Assembly: GCF_011290685.1 (NCBI RefSeq)
Contig: NZ_JAANYN010000009.1
Span: forward strand, 124,001 to 188,000
Origin: Cyclobacterium plantarum
Lineage (GTDB): Bacteria; Bacteroidota; Bacteroidia; Cytophagales; Cyclobacteriaceae
Length of the DNA stretch: 64,000 bases
Direction: 5' to 3'
Shown here: positions 46,587-55,876 of the stretch, one piece after another
Layout of the letters: every line of letters begins with the position of its first letter
Numbering within the stretch: position 1 is the stretch's first letter
Position numbers and translations under genes: made by a program
The notes under the pieces: generated by a model
The model's database searches: none
Told to the model about the DNA's origin: nothing
Seen by the model: the letters and a program-made list of their open reading frames with translations, nothing else

Positions 46587-47073
46587 CTCTGACTAGGGGT
46601 AGGATATTTCTAACCTGAGTTCGAGTTAAGAACGTACTTACAACCCGGCTATTTCGTCACTGCGACCCTTTTTTGTGGGCACTATGGTGTGGCAGTCCCG
46701 TTTTATGAAAGATTCCTACGGCTTCCTCCGCACCTACCCACTCTAGAAGCGTCGGAATGACGGTTTTATTATGAAAAAACGAAATTCCTTTGGTCAAGAA
46801 AGCACCCCGGTTCCATGGTTTTCCAGAACAACATATTAGGATGCTGCAAACGAGGATGTCCCTAAAGAGGGATCAAAACTGCTTCTGAAGCATACAGAAA
46901 AGCATTGGAAGGTACAAATTCCTGTTGCTATTATAGGTTCATTGAATACGCTCCGATGCAGGCAGGAGTGGCAAAGACCCGCTGGCACCCAGGCAGGCGA
47001 CCGAACAGATTACTTTTTTTGGTTTCAGCCAACCACTTGGCTTAAAAAATCCCACGATATTCTCAGGAATACC
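46587..47073. other. non-coding gap with dispersed repeat
   Basis: About 490 nt without a credible gene. It holds the repeat at 46611-46770, and its right end (from ~47020) matches the leader found before the genes at 22773 and 55877 (CAGCCAACCACTTGGCTTAA-like phrase). Confidence 0.55.
46611..46770 (+). repeat. dispersed intergenic repeat, copy 2
   Basis: Starts TAACCTGAGTTCGAGTTAAG and continues with CGTCACTGCGACCCTTT, GGTGTGGCAGTCCCGTTTT and GATTCCTACGGCTTCC; an inverted, imperfect copy of 16601-16764. No reading frame. It splits the array between the WD40-caspase gene and the next unit. Confidence 0.6.
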
Positions 47074-47104
47074 TTGCACTGCATGTAAAAGGTTTCTAAA
47101 TTAG
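47074..47104 (+). promoter_or_regulatory. conserved array promoter (upstream of 47129 gene)
   Basis: TTG (47074-47076), 20-nt spacer, TAAATTAG (47097-47104), 24 nt to the ATG. Confidence 0.75.
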
Positions 47105-47128
47105 GTAGTTAGAAATATCCCACCTGCC

Positions 47129-50100
47129 ATGTACCGGATCCTTTTCTTACTTGTTTGCATTTTATTTTCCACCACTGCCCTCCAGGCCCAAACCCCACTC
47201 CTCGATGCGATCAAAGCCGGAGACCTGCCGCAGGTGCAGGAACTTGTGGAAACCGGGACGGATGTAAACGCCCTGGATAAGAACGGTGCCACCCCGTTGA
47301 TGTGGGCGGCCTACCAAGCCGATTTGGAAATAGTACAATGGCTGGTCCATTACGGAGCCGACCCATTTTTAAAAATAGGTGCCATTTATCTAAACGAAGA
47401 AAAAACGGCTTACTACGGCAACCTGACGGGCATAGCCGCCGGGGAAGGCAAACTGGACCTGCTCCGCTATTTGATTGAGAAAGTGGGTATTGATGTGGAT
47501 GATAAAGAATACAACCCCGAAACGGACCAGGAAGACGGCTGGACAGCAGCGCAATGGGCAGATAGCAAGGTACAGGCTGAGGTGATGGCCTACCTGGAAA
47601 AAAGTGCAGACCTCAATTTTTTGTCGGATACGCTCCGTAAGGCCAATATGGATATCACTAACGGGGCGACTTTTTATAAAGCATCTAGTTATAAAGCCTC
47701 CATGATGCTGTTTGAAAAACATATCAAAACACTCAAGGAAACATTTGGTGCAACGGATACCACAACCTATGCTACGTTTCTCTATGTATTGGGAAACGCC
47801 TCCGAACAATCCGGCAACTACGAAGAGGCAGAGCAGTACTATTCGGAGCTTTTAGTACTCTGGAGATCGGTCGGCGGCGGAGACCACCCCTCCTATGCAG
47901 CCTCCCTGAACAACCTTTCAGCGCTTTATAAAAGCATGGGCCGCTACAACGAGGCCGAACCGTTATTCACGCAGGCCATGGGAATCGTGAAAGCGAAACT
48001 GGGCGAAGACCACTCCGACTATGCCACCTCCCTGAACAACCTGGCCGGGCTATATGAAAGCATGGGCCGTTACACCGAGGCAGAGCCGCTCTACACACAG
48101 GCCCTAGAAATCAGGAAAGCACAACTGGGAGAAGACCACCCCGACTATGCCCAATCCCTGAACAACCTGGCATTGCTATACGGAAGCATGGGCCAGTACG
48201 TCGAGTCAGAGCCGCTCTACAAGCAGGCCATGGAAATCAGGAAAGCACAACTAGGCGAAACCCACCCCTCCTATGCAACCTCGCTGAACAACCTGGCCGG
48301 GCTATATGAAAGCATGGGCCGTTACTCCGAGGCAGAGCCGCTCTACACACAGGCCCTAGAAATCAGGAAAACACAACTGGGAGAAGGCCACCCCGACTAT
48401 GCCCAATCCCTGAACAACCTGGCAGAGTTCTACCGAAGAAAGGGCCGATACGCGGAGGCAGAGCCGCTCTACTTTAAGTCCATGGGAATCCGAAAAACGC
48501 AACTCGGCCAAGACCATCCCGACTATGCCCAATCCCTGAACAACCTGGGGTTGCTGTTCAAAAGCATGGGGCGGTACGCCGAGGCAGAGCCTCTGTACAC
48601 GAAGGCCATGGAAATCCGAAAAGCACAACTCGGCCAAGACCATCCTTCCTATGCCGCTTCCCTAAACAACCTGGCGGCAATGTATGTAGACATGGGCAGA
48701 TACACCGAGGCAGAAGCACTATACATGGAGTCTATGGAAATCTATAAAATAAGAATCGGTGAAAACCACCCCAATTTTGCCCTATCCCTGAATAACCTTG
48801 CAGCCTTTTATAAAAACATGGAGCGGTACGCCGAAGCCGAGCGACTATACAGGCATGCCGTAGAAATCAGGAAAATGCAACTAGGAGAAAACCATCCCGA
48901 ATATGCCAGCTCCCTGAACAACCTGGCAGGGCTATATGAGAGTATGGGTCGCTCTGCCGAGGCAGAGCCACTGTACGCGCAGGCAATGGAAATCTTTAAA
49001 GAACAACTGGGCGATAATCACTCCGACTATTCCACGGTGCTTTCCAACCAAGCAGTACTGTACCATAACCTGGGCCGCTTTACACAATCAGAACAGCTCT
49101 TTGTCGAGGTCCTGGAAATCAGGAAAGCGCACTTGGGCGAAAACCACCCCGATTATGCTACCTCCCTGAGCAACTTGGCAGCGCTTTACCGGAGCATAGG
49201 CCGATACGATAAGGCAGAGCCGCTTCTGTTTCAAAGCCAAGAGGTGTACCTCCACCAACTTCGGACCGTTTTCCCCAGCCTTTCCGAGAAGGAAAAGGAA
49301 CAGTTCCTCAAAACCTTTAATTACAATTTTGAAACCTTCCACTCCTTCTCACTGAAACGCAAATTGGACAACCCCGCAATCGCCGCCCACCAGTACGACA
49401 ACGCCCTTCTGCTGAAAGGGCTGCTGCTGCAAAGTAGTTCGCAAATGCGGGAGCGAATATTCGCAAGCGGGGATACCACCGCCATCCGTCTGTATGGAGA
49501 CTGGCAGGCGCTCAAACGGCAGTGGCTGCATGAATCGGAAATACCCAAAAGCGAACAGGAACAGGCGGGCATCGACCCCGAGGCCACAATGGCAAAAGCC
49601 AATACCCTCGAAAAAGAGCTTTCCCTCCGTTCGGAGGCATTTGCCGAGGCGTCAGACACCCTACGCACCACCTGGCGGGATGTGAAACGACAACTGCAGC
49701 CCCATGAAGCCGCCATCGAAGTGGTCAGATACAGATGGTATAATAAAAACTGGACGGACACCGTGCATTATGCCGCCCTGATCGTTACCCCTAAAACGAA
49801 GGAGCATCCCCACCTTGTGGTGTTGGATAACGGCAACGAACTGGAAGAGCGGGGGGCTCAAAGTTACCAGTCGGCTTTTGCCACGCGGGGGGCGAGCCGG
49901 GTTCCGGATGGCAACGAACCTATTCCCACCGATTCGCTCTATGCCTACCTCTGGCAACCCATCCAAGCAGCACTCGATTCCTTGGGTGGGGCAGGTAAAG
50001 TCTACCTCTCAGCCGACGGGGTGTACCATACACTTAATCTGCAGACCCTCAAGAACCCCGAAACGGGCCAATACCTCCTTGAAACTCTTGACATTGAACG

Positions 50101-51007
50101 GGTCGGCTCCACCAAGGACCTGGTCAAAAAGAAAAAACGGCAGGTCCCCAACAATAACGCCATACTGGCGGGCTATCCCAGCTACCCTGCTTCGCCCGAA
50201 GCGGTGGCCGCCGCCCTGCAGCGTTACCAGCAGGGGCGGGCAGCGCCGGTACTCACCGCTTCCCTGGGCAACAGCAACTATGGCACCCACCAGACCTACC
50301 GCGCCATCGATTCCACCCGAAGCAACATCAGCCCCCTGCCCGGCACCCTGGCCGAGGTAGAACAACTGGCTTCCATCCTCGACGGGGAGGGCATTTCTAC
50401 CCAGGCCCTGTTGGAGCATTCCGCTTCCGAGGATGTGCTGAAAAAAGTGAAAAGCCCCCGTATTCTCCACATCGCCACCCACGGGTTTTTCGAGCCGGAG
50501 AGCGAACAGAATAGAGAAGGCCTCAACCGAGAAATGTTTATGAGCGGACTGGGAAAGGAAACCGTCTCCGACAACCCCTATTTGCGCTGCGGCCTCTACC
50601 TGGCCGGGGCGGAGACCACGCTCAAGAACCGCGGAAATCCGGATTTCCAGCGTCCCGAGGGGCAGGAAGACGGTATCCTGACGGCCTACGAGGCCACCCT
50701 GCTCGACCTGCGGGGTACGGAACTGGTGGTGCTCTCCGCCTGTGAGACAGGGCTAGGCGTCACCAAAAACGGGGAGGGAGTCTACGGCCTGCAGCGCGCC
50801 TTTCAGGTGGCCGGGGCCGAAAGCGTTATCTTCTCCCTCTGGAAGGTCGCCGACCAACAGACCCAGGAGATGATGGGCCTGTTTTACCAAAACTGGCTAC
50901 AAAAAGACATGACCAAACGCCAGGCATTCAAAGCCGCCCAGCAGACCATTAAGGAGAAATACAATGACCCCTATTTCTGGGGGGCTTTTGTGATGATTGG
51001 GGGGTGA
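47129..51007 (+). CDS. exported ankyrin-TPR-CHAT protease
   Basis: 1292 residues. Signal peptide 1-21 (ALQAQ), ankyrin repeats to ~150, about eleven 42-residue TPRs, linker (HQLRTVFPSLSEKEKEQF), CHAT domain with H1118 (HIATHGFFE) and C1205 (VLSACETGLG). First gene of a two-gene unit whose second member carries a caspase instead of a CHAT domain, so here both enzyme types are coexpressed. Confidence 0.93.
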   Translation: MYRILFLLVCILFSTTALQAQTPLLDAIKAGDLPQVQELVETGTDVNALDKNGATPLMWAAYQADLEIVQWLVHYGADPFLKIGAIYLNEEKTAYYGNLTGIAAGEGKLDLLRYLIEKVGIDVDDKEYNPETDQEDGWTAAQWADSKVQAEVMAYLEKSADLNFLSDTLRKANMDITNGATFYKASSYKASMMLFEKHIKTLKETFGATDTTTYATFLYVLGNASEQSGNYEEAEQYYSELLVLWRSVGGGDHPSYAASLNNLSALYKSMGRYNEAEPLFTQAMGIVKAKLGEDHSDYATSLNNLAGLYESMGRYTEAEPLYTQALEIRKAQLGEDHPDYAQSLNNLALLYGSMGQYVESEPLYKQAMEIRKAQLGETHPSYATSLNNLAGLYESMGRYSEAEPLYTQALEIRKTQLGEGHPDYAQSLNNLAEFYRRKGRYAEAEPLYFKSMGIRKTQLGQDHPDYAQSLNNLGLLFKSMGRYAEAEPLYTKAMEIRKAQLGQDHPSYAASLNNLAAMYVDMGRYTEAEALYMESMEIYKIRIGENHPNFALSLNNLAAFYKNMERYAEAERLYRHAVEIRKMQLGENHPEYASSLNNLAGLYESMGRSAEAEPLYAQAMEIFKEQLGDNHSDYSTVLSNQAVLYHNLGRFTQSEQLFVEVLEIRKAHLGENHPDYATSLSNLAALYRSIGRYDKAEPLLFQSQEVYLHQLRTVFPSLSEKEKEQFLKTFNYNFETFHSFSLKRKLDNPAIAAHQYDNALLLKGLLLQSSSQMRERIFASGDTTAIRLYGDWQALKRQWLHESEIPKSEQEQAGIDPEATMAKANTLEKELSLRSEAFAEASDTLRTTWRDVKRQLQPHEAAIEVVRYRWYNKNWTDTVHYAALIVTPKTKEHPHLVVLDNGNELEERGAQSYQSAFATRGASRVPDGNEPIPTDSLYAYLWQPIQAALDSLGGAGKVYLSADGVYHTLNLQTLKNPETGQYLLETLDIERVGSTKDLVKKKKRQVPNNNAILAGYPSYPASPEAVAAALQRYQQGRAAPVLTASLGNSNYGTHQTYRAIDSTRSNISPLPGTLAEVEQLASILDGEGISTQALLEHSASEDVLKKVKSPRILHIATHGFFEPESEQNREGLNREMFMSGLGKETVSDNPYLRCGLYLAGAETTLKNRGNPDFQRPEGQEDGILTAYEATLLDLRGTELVVLSACETGLGVTKNGEGVYGLQRAFQVAGAESVIFSLWKVADQQTQEMMGLFYQNWLQKDMTKRQAFKAAQQTIKEKYNDPYFWGAFVMIGG

Positions 51008-51032
51008 TGTTTACAGAATTAAACCTTTACGC

Positions 51033-53048
51033 ATGTTAAAAAAACTACTTATTTTGATTTTTACCTGGGGTGCAGTCTGCAGTTCCCAGGCACAATCTCC
51101 AGAGAATGATTGGCAGTCCCTTAACCAAAAAGTGAAAGAACTTTACGGAAAGGGCCGTTATGAAGAAGCCTCAGTATATGCCGAAAAAGCTGTGTTGGTT
51201 GCCAAAAAGGAATTCGGCGAAGACAACCCCAAATATGCCGGCACTCTGAACAACCTGGCCTTAATGTACAAAAGTATGGGCCGGTATGCCGATGCCGAGC
51301 CCTTGTACCTACAAGCAAAAGAAATCAGGAAAGAGCAACTGGGGGAAGAACACCCTTACTATGCTAACTCCCTATTTAACATAGGAGAGCTTTTTATTTT
51401 AACAGGCAGGCTATCTGCCGCAGAAGGGCATATCAATGAAGCCATCAAAATTAATAAGCGTACCTTAGAGGAAACACATCCTACCCTAGGAAAGGATTAT
51501 ACCAGTCTTGCCGATTTATATATTAAATTAAACCGCCTGGAAGAGGCGCAAGCGCTACTGGAAAAAGCCAGGGAAGTAGTAGAAACCGCCCTCGGCAACC
51601 AACATCCGCTTTATTTCAATGTCCTTTTTCAACAAGCCATTCTATTCAGAGAGCTCAAGCAGTTTGAAAAGGGAATTGTACTTTTCGAGAAAGTGCTGGA
51701 AGGACGGGCAACTATTTTTGGTAAAAATCATCCTGGCTATGCCCTGGCTCTAGGGGAACTCGGCAAGTTGTATGTAGCCACCAATCAGCATCAAAAAGCG
51801 GAGCAAGCCTATCTCCAAGCCAATGAAACCCTAAGGGCCATCGTAGGAGTGCAGCATCCCCAGTACCTGCAAAACCTAGGCGAACTGGCGGGCATGTATC
51901 AGAAAACGTTTCAATACAATAAAGCCACCATCTCCTATCAGGAAATACAGCAGATATCCGAGGGATTATTGAAACGAGGCGCGACAGACCGTGAGCAGGT
52001 GCCCCGCAACTTACAAGCATCAGGAGAAGAGGCGCTTAAAACAGCCAATACCCGGCCTTTTATCCATATTTACTCCCCGGACCCGCTGCAACGCAACGAG
52101 CGGGGCGTCAACCGGCTTAACGCAGCCAATTTTACCATTAAGGGTTTTGCCACCGCTGCCTATGGCATCAAACAGTTGCAGGTAAATGGGCAGGAAGTCC
52201 CTGTTTTCCCGGATGGGGTCTGGCAGTACCCGGTTCAACTAGCCGAAGGAGAGAACCAGGTGCTTATCAAGGCCGTGGCGCATTCAGGTGATGAAGCCCT
52301 GGATACCCTGGTTCTGAACTACGAAAACGAACAGGTAAACCGCTCAGAAGCGCCCCGTCGCTTTCTATTGACCATCGGTATCAACGACTACAACTTCGAA
52401 AGCTGGCAGCAGCTCCATATGCCCGTAAAAGATGCCCGTGATCTGCTCAGTGCACTGGTAAACAAATACGACATCACCGATGTAGATACGCTTTTCAATC
52501 AGTCAGCGTCCTTTGCCAATGTACGTGACCGATTGAAGCACCTGATCGGAACTACCCGCCCTCAGGATGAGGTCATTATCTTTTTTGCCGGGCACGGCGA
52601 GTACGATGAAGGTTTTGATGAGGACGGCAAATGGATTTTAGCCAATGGCCGCCTGGGTAATGCCAGCCTCGCTGCGGTTATCGAAAAAATGGAAGCAAAA
52701 CATGTACTGGTACTGGCAGATGCCTGTTTCTCGAGTTCGTTTTACCTGAAGCGCGGCGAGGGGCAGGAAGCTGCAGAAGCGAGGAATCAGAAAAGATCCC
52801 GCTGGGTACTGGCTAGTGGTAGCATGGAAACCGTGCTCGACCAGATGCCCGGCAAACAAAACAGCCCTTTCGCCTGGCACCTGATTGACTTCCTGCAAAA
52901 AGCCGAAGGCGATGTCCCGGTTTCCGCGCTCCGAGACCACCTGGAAACCCAGGTTCCAAAATACACCGACCAACAGCCCGTTTCCGGCCCCATCAGGAGT
53001 GACAACGGCGGCGAATTCATCTTCCGCAAGAAAGTTGAAAAAAATTGA
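51033..53048 (+). CDS. exported TPR-caspase (C14) protein, MLKK type
   Basis: 671 residues from MLKKLLILIFTWGAVCSSQA (signal peptide). About six TPRs, two of array type and four diverged; beta-sandwich linker; caspase-like domain with H521 in FAGHGEYDE and C565 in LADACFSSSF (Ser where the paralogue at 22773 has Gly after CFS). From the FGKNHPGYALALGELGKLY repeat onward it is almost identical to the 22773 protein, while the N-terminus is that of MLKK-type CHAT genes. It begins 25 nt after the CHAT gene and has no promoter of its own. Confidence 0.93.
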   Translation: MLKKLLILIFTWGAVCSSQAQSPENDWQSLNQKVKELYGKGRYEEASVYAEKAVLVAKKEFGEDNPKYAGTLNNLALMYKSMGRYADAEPLYLQAKEIRKEQLGEEHPYYANSLFNIGELFILTGRLSAAEGHINEAIKINKRTLEETHPTLGKDYTSLADLYIKLNRLEEAQALLEKAREVVETALGNQHPLYFNVLFQQAILFRELKQFEKGIVLFEKVLEGRATIFGKNHPGYALALGELGKLYVATNQHQKAEQAYLQANETLRAIVGVQHPQYLQNLGELAGMYQKTFQYNKATISYQEIQQISEGLLKRGATDREQVPRNLQASGEEALKTANTRPFIHIYSPDPLQRNERGVNRLNAANFTIKGFATAAYGIKQLQVNGQEVPVFPDGVWQYPVQLAEGENQVLIKAVAHSGDEALDTLVLNYENEQVNRSEAPRRFLLTIGINDYNFESWQQLHMPVKDARDLLSALVNKYDITDVDTLFNQSASFANVRDRLKHLIGTTRPQDEVIIFFAGHGEYDEGFDEDGKWILANGRLGNASLAAVIEKMEAKHVLVLADACFSSSFYLKRGEGQEAAEARNQKRSRWVLASGSMETVLDQMPGKQNSPFAWHLIDFLQKAEGDVPVSALRDHLETQVPKYTDQQPVSGPIRSDNGGEFIFRKKVEKN

Positions 53049-53109
53049 GTCAAAAGCGTGAAGCTTTTCCAGTCTGGGGTATTAGGGTTGAAAGCTAAAA
53101 CAAAAAGCC

Positions 53110-54285
53110 ATGAAGACCCTGAATCTATTCCTTTTGCTTATGCTGTGGAGCTGGGTGCTTTTCGCCCAGAGGAACTACCAGAAAAATGACCATGTGTCCC
53201 TATCGTCCGAAAAAACCGGCGATTATTACCGTGTCAACTACCGATTCAAAGACCAATGGGGAAACATGCAGCACTTCAAACTGCATTTCGATGCAACCGC
53301 CACCGAACAGATGAACGCCCGCTTCGGCATCCCCCGATGGATGTTCGATCGCTGGACGGTTACCCCCGAGAACGTCGCAGAAAGGCAGCGGGTGATGCAG
53401 CAAGGCATGTTCCGCAGGTTCGACAACTACCTCAAAGCGGATTACGATGCCATCGTGGGTTATTACGCACCCGTGTTTGGGAAACCCATTGCCGAACTCA
53501 TCCGGGCACAGCTGCGGGCCATGGACAAAGACAACCGCCTGAACCGGATTGAAATGGCCATGAAGTTCGTGCAGGACATTCCATACGGCGTACCCAAAGA
53601 CCGTAAAGCAGGTCTTCACCGGGGGGGCATCCATACCCCGCCCGAGGTACTCATCTCGGGTTACGGCGATTGCGACTCCAAGACCCTGCTCTTTGCGGCT
53701 ATACTCTCCTACCTTATCGACCCCGAAGACATCTTGTTTTTCCTGCAAGATAACCACGTGCTTGCGTTTGTGGCGGTAGACGGCCATAATCCAGGAGGTA
53801 CCTTTCTCATAGAAAACGGAAGGCGCTACTACATGGCCGAAACTGTCGGTCCCGGACGGCGCAGGCTGGGAGAGTCCGCCAGAGGTGACCAGCGGACGGG
53901 AGCAATCATTCCATTCAAATTCCAACCCCATGCGGTAGCACAGGTGTCGGCACTTCCGGGAAACGAAGCTTCTTATGAACCTGGGAAATACGAAATCGTT
54001 TTTGAGAATCGATCGCGCAAGAAAGTGTTGGTCATGCTCTATGTGCAGAACGAGCAGGGAGCGTGGGAAATTAAAGCCTGGTACCCCCTCAAACACAAAG
54101 AAAGGGTCAAACTGGCCGATACGCCCAACGACCATTTCTTCTACTACGCCGTAGATGAGAAAAGGCGATGGCTCTGGAACGGAACGGATAAGCTGCTGGA
54201 GTATAAGGGGACCGTTTTTGGATTGAAAAGGAAACAGATAGACGCAACAAAAGGATTCGGTACACATACCATTACCCTCACATGA
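53110..54285 (+). CDS. secreted transglutaminase-like protein
   Basis: 391 residues with a signal peptide (about 1-19, WVLFAQ). The central region has a transglutaminase/papain-like triad: C188 in GYGDCDSKT, H216 in LQDNHVLAFVAV and an acid in YYMAET (E244). The C-terminal ~100 residues look beta-rich (ASYEPGKYEIVFENRSRKKV). Such proteins are usually cysteine proteases or amidases acting on peptides outside the cytoplasm. It follows the TPR-caspase gene by 61 nt on the same strand and is probably part of that unit, an accessory enzyme of the array; its substrate is unknown. Confidence 0.8.
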   Translation: MKTLNLFLLLMLWSWVLFAQRNYQKNDHVSLSSEKTGDYYRVNYRFKDQWGNMQHFKLHFDATATEQMNARFGIPRWMFDRWTVTPENVAERQRVMQQGMFRRFDNYLKADYDAIVGYYAPVFGKPIAELIRAQLRAMDKDNRLNRIEMAMKFVQDIPYGVPKDRKAGLHRGGIHTPPEVLISGYGDCDSKTLLFAAILSYLIDPEDILFFLQDNHVLAFVAVDGHNPGGTFLIENGRRYYMAETVGPGRRRLGESARGDQRTGAIIPFKFQPHAVAQVSALPGNEASYEPGKYEIVFENRSRKKVLVMLYVQNEQGAWEIKAWYPLKHKERVKLADTPNDHFFYYAVDEKRRWLWNGTDKLLEYKGTVFGLKRKQIDATKGFGTHTITLT

Positions 54286-54367
54286 CGGTAGCAGCCCGTG
54301 CTAGCCTGTTTTGCTCCGTAGGATTTGCCAACACCATAAAAGTAAATCTAAATATTAAATACATCAA

Positions 54368-54402
54368 AACCCTGCTAAGGGAACAAAACCCCTGGCAGGG
54401 TT
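54368..54402 (+). terminator. hairpin between transglutaminase-like and metalloprotease genes
   Basis: AACCCTGC (54368-54375) pairs with GCAGGGTT (54395-54402), 8 bp with a loop of 19 nt in which AAGGG can pair with CCCCT. No U-run. It could end the upstream transcript or stabilise it. Confidence 0.4.
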
Positions 54403-54423
54403 GCAATCAAACCGCTAAAGAAA

Positions 54424-54972
54424 ATGAAAAATCTACTTATCGCCTTGATCCTTGTTTTCGGTGGTCAGTTTTGCCAGGCACAAAGCTGTAACTATGCAGG
54501 GGCTGCCGGACATGGGCAACGCTACCCCGCCTCGCCCTATGCCAAACAAGTGGTGCTTTCCATTTGCAAAACGCTTGGGGTTCCCTACATAGAAACCGTA
54601 GCGACTGACCGGGGAAATGCTTTTGCCTCCCACTCCTACGGAATACCCATTATCGGGTACAATGAGCACTTTATGGGATACTTGCAGCTACACAACCAAT
54701 GCGCACCTATTTCGGTGATGGCGCACGAAGTAGGACACCACCTCAACATGGACTTGAGTTGGTATGGCTCATTCAAACACCCCTGGACCAGGGAGTTACA
54801 AGCTGATTTCGTTTCGGGCTATGTACTGGCCAAAATGGGCTGCTCGCTATACGACGCGCAATCCGCCTTTAGGGTGATGTTCGCCTGGATGGGTAGTGCC
54901 TCCCACCCCGATACGCCCCGCAGGATGGCGGCCATGCAGCAAGGCTACCAACAGGCACTGATGGGAAACTAG
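54424..54972 (+). CDS. secreted HEXXH metalloprotease
   Basis: 182 residues with a signal peptide (about 1-20, CQAQS). Zinc-binding H101-E-V-G-H105 in VMAHEVGHHLN and a downstream glutamate, E124 in TRELQADFVSGYVLAKMG, spaced as in gluzincins/M48-like proteases. The catalytic domain is very short. Four or five cysteines suggest disulfides in an exported protein. It sits between the transglutaminase-like gene and the second copy of the small secreted protein gene, consistent with an accessory protease of the array. Confidence 0.82.
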   Translation: MKNLLIALILVFGGQFCQAQSCNYAGAAGHGQRYPASPYAKQVVLSICKTLGVPYIETVATDRGNAFASHSYGIPIIGYNEHFMGYLQLHNQCAPISVMAHEVGHHLNMDLSWYGSFKHPWTRELQADFVSGYVLAKMGCSLYDAQSAFRVMFAWMGSASHPDTPRRMAAMQQGYQQALMGN

Positions 54973-55235
54973 CCAAGCTTACAAAACCCCACAAGCCCTG
55001 CCCCCGACTACCCTGAACCAAATAAGCGCCTAAGAAACAACAGGTTTCCATTTTTCCTTAGGCCATCTATTCCTACTTCTGGATATCGGAGGATTTTATC
55101 TCCGAATACTACCCTCCGCATTTTTACTGTCCCTGAGCGCTTCACTACTTTTTTTGAAAAAAAGCTTGCCGCAACCGTGTGAAGGGGGCTGTGAGCGGGA
55201 TTACTGGTGAATGCAAACCAAAATCCATAGAAACC

Positions 55236-55655
55236 ATGAAAAAATCTGCAGTAACATTCGCCTTTGTTCTTTTCTTTTTCGTGTTCATGACTGAGATATC
55301 CTTCGGCCAGGTTGTAAAATTGAAGTCCACCGCCCTCGCAATGAAAGTCAAGAATGATGACAACCGATGGAGTGACTGGTCCGATTGGGAAAGTACTTCT
55401 GTCTTGATCGTAGCCGATGATAGCCGCATCACCGTATATTCGAAAGAAAAACAGGTATACGATATCATCGAAAACGAAGGAAAAAAAACCGATAGCGATG
55501 GCGACGATGTTTTGACCTTCTCCTGTATCAACGAAGACGGTGCCAGGTGCCGCTTGCGACTGATTAAACGCAACAGCCAAAACGGTGAAGCCCAGCTATA
55601 TGTCGATTTCAACGACATGAAATGGGTATACAACCTCGAGTTACTGGAAACCTAA
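55236..55655 (+). CDS. small secreted protein of unknown function (copy 2)
   Basis: 139 residues, from MKKSAVTFAFVLFFFVF with a signal peptide ending near SFGQ. It matches the protein at 22127-22546 at most positions, with changes such as KFKHDD to KVKNDD and WSYFCI to LTFSCI; the two cysteines are kept. The frame is open 19 codons upstream, but the start shared with the paralogue is chosen. Retention of an intact frame after duplication argues that it is under selection. Confidence 0.8.
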   Translation: MKKSAVTFAFVLFFFVFMTEISFGQVVKLKSTALAMKVKNDDNRWSDWSDWESTSVLIVADDSRITVYSKEKQVYDIIENEGKKTDSDGDDVLTFSCINEDGARCRLRLIKRNSQNGEAQLYVDFNDMKWVYNLELLET

Positions 55656-55670
55656 GATCATCGGATGTGG

Positions 55671-55697
55671 CAAAGCAAGGGGCCCTCTTGCTTTGCT
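55671..55697 (+). terminator. hairpin after small secreted protein gene (copy 2)
   Basis: Same perfect 10-bp GCAAAGCAAG/CTTGCTTTGC stem as at 22561-22587, loop GGGCCCT. No U-run. Confidence 0.55.
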
Positions 55698-55822
55698 GCA
55701 TACCAATCAAAAATCGCTGCTTTCCAGCAGATCATCCGCCAGGCAATCAACCGAACATGTTTCTTTTCTGATTACAACCAACCACCTGGTTTAAAAAATC
55801 CCACGAAATTCTTAAAAAGGCC

Positions 55823-55853
55823 TTGCACTGCAAGCGAAAGGTTTCTAAATTAG
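55823..55853 (+). promoter_or_regulatory. conserved array promoter (upstream of 55877 gene)
   Basis: TTG (55823-55825), 20-nt spacer, TAAATTAG (55846-55853), 23 nt to the ATG. Confidence 0.75.
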
Positions 55854-55876
55854 GTAGTTAGAAAATCCGGATTACC

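Larger units (their letters stand above)
55121..55876 (+). repeat. duplicated leader block, copy 2
   Basis: Second copy of the block at 22014-22772, beginning TTTTTACTGTCCCTGA and ending at the next ankyrin-type start. Differences are scattered substitutions, mostly in the untranslated parts; the coding part and hairpin are best conserved. Confidence 0.75.

Noticed and set aside
53200-54267. A 355-codon reading frame on the minus strand
   Set aside because: It lies entirely antisense to the transglutaminase-like gene, lacks any recognisable motif, and the plus-strand frame has a signal peptide and catalytic triad.
54282-54491. A 69-codon frame overlapping the start of the metalloprotease gene
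   Set aside because: It overlaps a real signal peptide in another frame and spans the hairpin at 54368-54402.
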